The position numbers were made by a program, and so were the translations under genes. Source: Obelidium mucronatum (taxonomy: Eukaryota; Chytridiomycota; Chytridiomycetes; Chytridiales; Chytriomycetaceae). From it: a stretch of DNA of 17,002 bases. The number at the start of each line of letters is the position of its first letter. Positions within the stretch are counted from its first letter, which is position 1. The notes beneath the pieces are model-generated. The model had not been told where the DNA came from. It ran no database searches and worked only from the letters and a program-made list of their open reading frames with translations. The stretch lies in the NCBI GenBank assembly GCA_025765595.1, contig JAIVFH010000499.1, forward strand, positions 1 through 17,002, written 5' to 3'. Below, piece after piece: positions 16,561 through 17,002 of the stretch.

Positions 16561-16867
16561 TTGGTTTTCCCTGTTTTTAAAGTTGCGAGGTTAGCAACGC
16601 GTATCACGGGTGAAAGTTAAGCTAGCTGCTGTGGCGGGAGAGCTTGGAGAAACAGCTGTCAAAATAAATGTGGGGAGACTCACTTGTTTGTTTGCAGAAT
16701 GTTTTTTCCTTCGTCCGTGATGGACAATTTTGTCTGACCTGCCCTTCTGGACAAAAAGCCTCAAAGAACAAGAACGACGCAAAATTGATTTATTTGTTAT
16801 TGTCGTATCTAGCTGTAATTGATTTTCTTTCACTGTAATAACTTAACTTAAAATAAATACTGTTAAT
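16561..16867. promoter_or_regulatory. Divergent promoter region of histone H1 and an edge gene
   Basis: 307 bp between two divergent start codons. The half next to H1 looks like an intron-containing 5' UTR: on the minus strand GTGAGT near 16683 and AAAAACAG near 16570. The half next to the plus-strand gene is AT-rich. No specific operator is recognised. Confidence 0.4.
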
Positions 16868-17002
16868 ATGTCAAGAGCCATTAACATTGAATTGAACAAG
16901 AAAGTCCGTCTATGGTAAGCCACTTCGTTGCGCATCATAATAATTGCTTATATATGCTAGGCGCGGAGACATAACATCATCGCTATCGATGCAATAGTCA
17001 AA
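16868..17002 (+). CDS. First exon(s) of an unknown gene, cut by window edge
   Basis: An ATG in good context (ttaatATGTC) opens 15 codons, MSRAINIELNKKVRL, ending at a strong donor TG|GTAAGC (16915). The first possible acceptor (TATGCTAG, 16960) restores the frame but meets TAG at 16994-16996. So either the peptide is tiny, a further donor precedes that stop, or the true acceptor lies beyond the window. The family is not recognised; the call rests only on start context and donor quality. Confidence 0.35.

Noticed and set aside
1..17002. Bacterial operon, CRISPR array or prophage content
   Set aside because: Many spliceosomal introns, a eukaryotic tRNA without encoded CCA, and a linker histone rule out a bacterial origin; no direct repeats with regular unique spacers were found.

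Overview
This is a nuclear fragment of an intron-rich, compact eukaryotic genome. It is most likely an early-diverging, chytrid-like fungus. The evidence is many 42-80 nt GT-AG introns, the standard genetic code, gene spacings of tens of bases, and fungal-type Romo1/Mgr2, indoleamine 2,3-dioxygenase, sirtuin and histone H1 genes. The species assignment is inference. All gene models were spliced by hand; exon lengths sum to whole codons unless a lesion is stated.

Layout: 1-1271 holds four copies of a 125-bp, highly foldable element (three of them in a 226-bp tandem array) around a 91-codon orphan reading frame. 1272-2208 is non-coding and carries a C33 homopolymer. 2209-10261 holds two large minus-strand genes only 61 bp apart. 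One is a 6-exon membrane-anchored ZZ-finger/EF-hand protein. The other is a 15-exon, about 1390-aa secreted-to-cytosolic redox chain: animal-type haem peroxidase - DOMON - cytochrome b561 - cytochrome b5 - FAD/NAD(P) reductase. Just 43 bp upstream lies a sirtuin (10305-11384), which carries one apparent 1-nt frameshift. It starts only 12 bp from a divergently transcribed Romo1/Mgr2 gene (11397-11892). Then follow a decayed or badly read indoleamine 2,3-dioxygenase (11962-13543, minus), an LST2/ZFYVE28-like gene with three apparent frameshifts (13878-15026, plus), a tRNA-Arg(ACG), a weak small ORF, a histone H1 gene (15547-16560, minus), and the first exon of an unknown plus-strand gene at the edge.

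The outstanding object is the fused oxidoreductase. Its order of parts would carry electrons from cytosolic NAD(P)H through FAD, haem b5 and two b561 haems to an extracytoplasmic DOMON haem and a peroxidase-homology domain. This is architecturally analogous to metazoan dual oxidases but built on a different membrane core. As in dual oxidases, the peroxidase domain seems to have lost its distal catalytic residues. The adjacent Ca2+-binding EF-hand protein, the ROS-linked Romo1 homologue, the NAD+-consuming sirtuin and the first enzyme of de novo NAD+ synthesis (IDO) make a suggestive but unproven redox/NAD neighbourhood.
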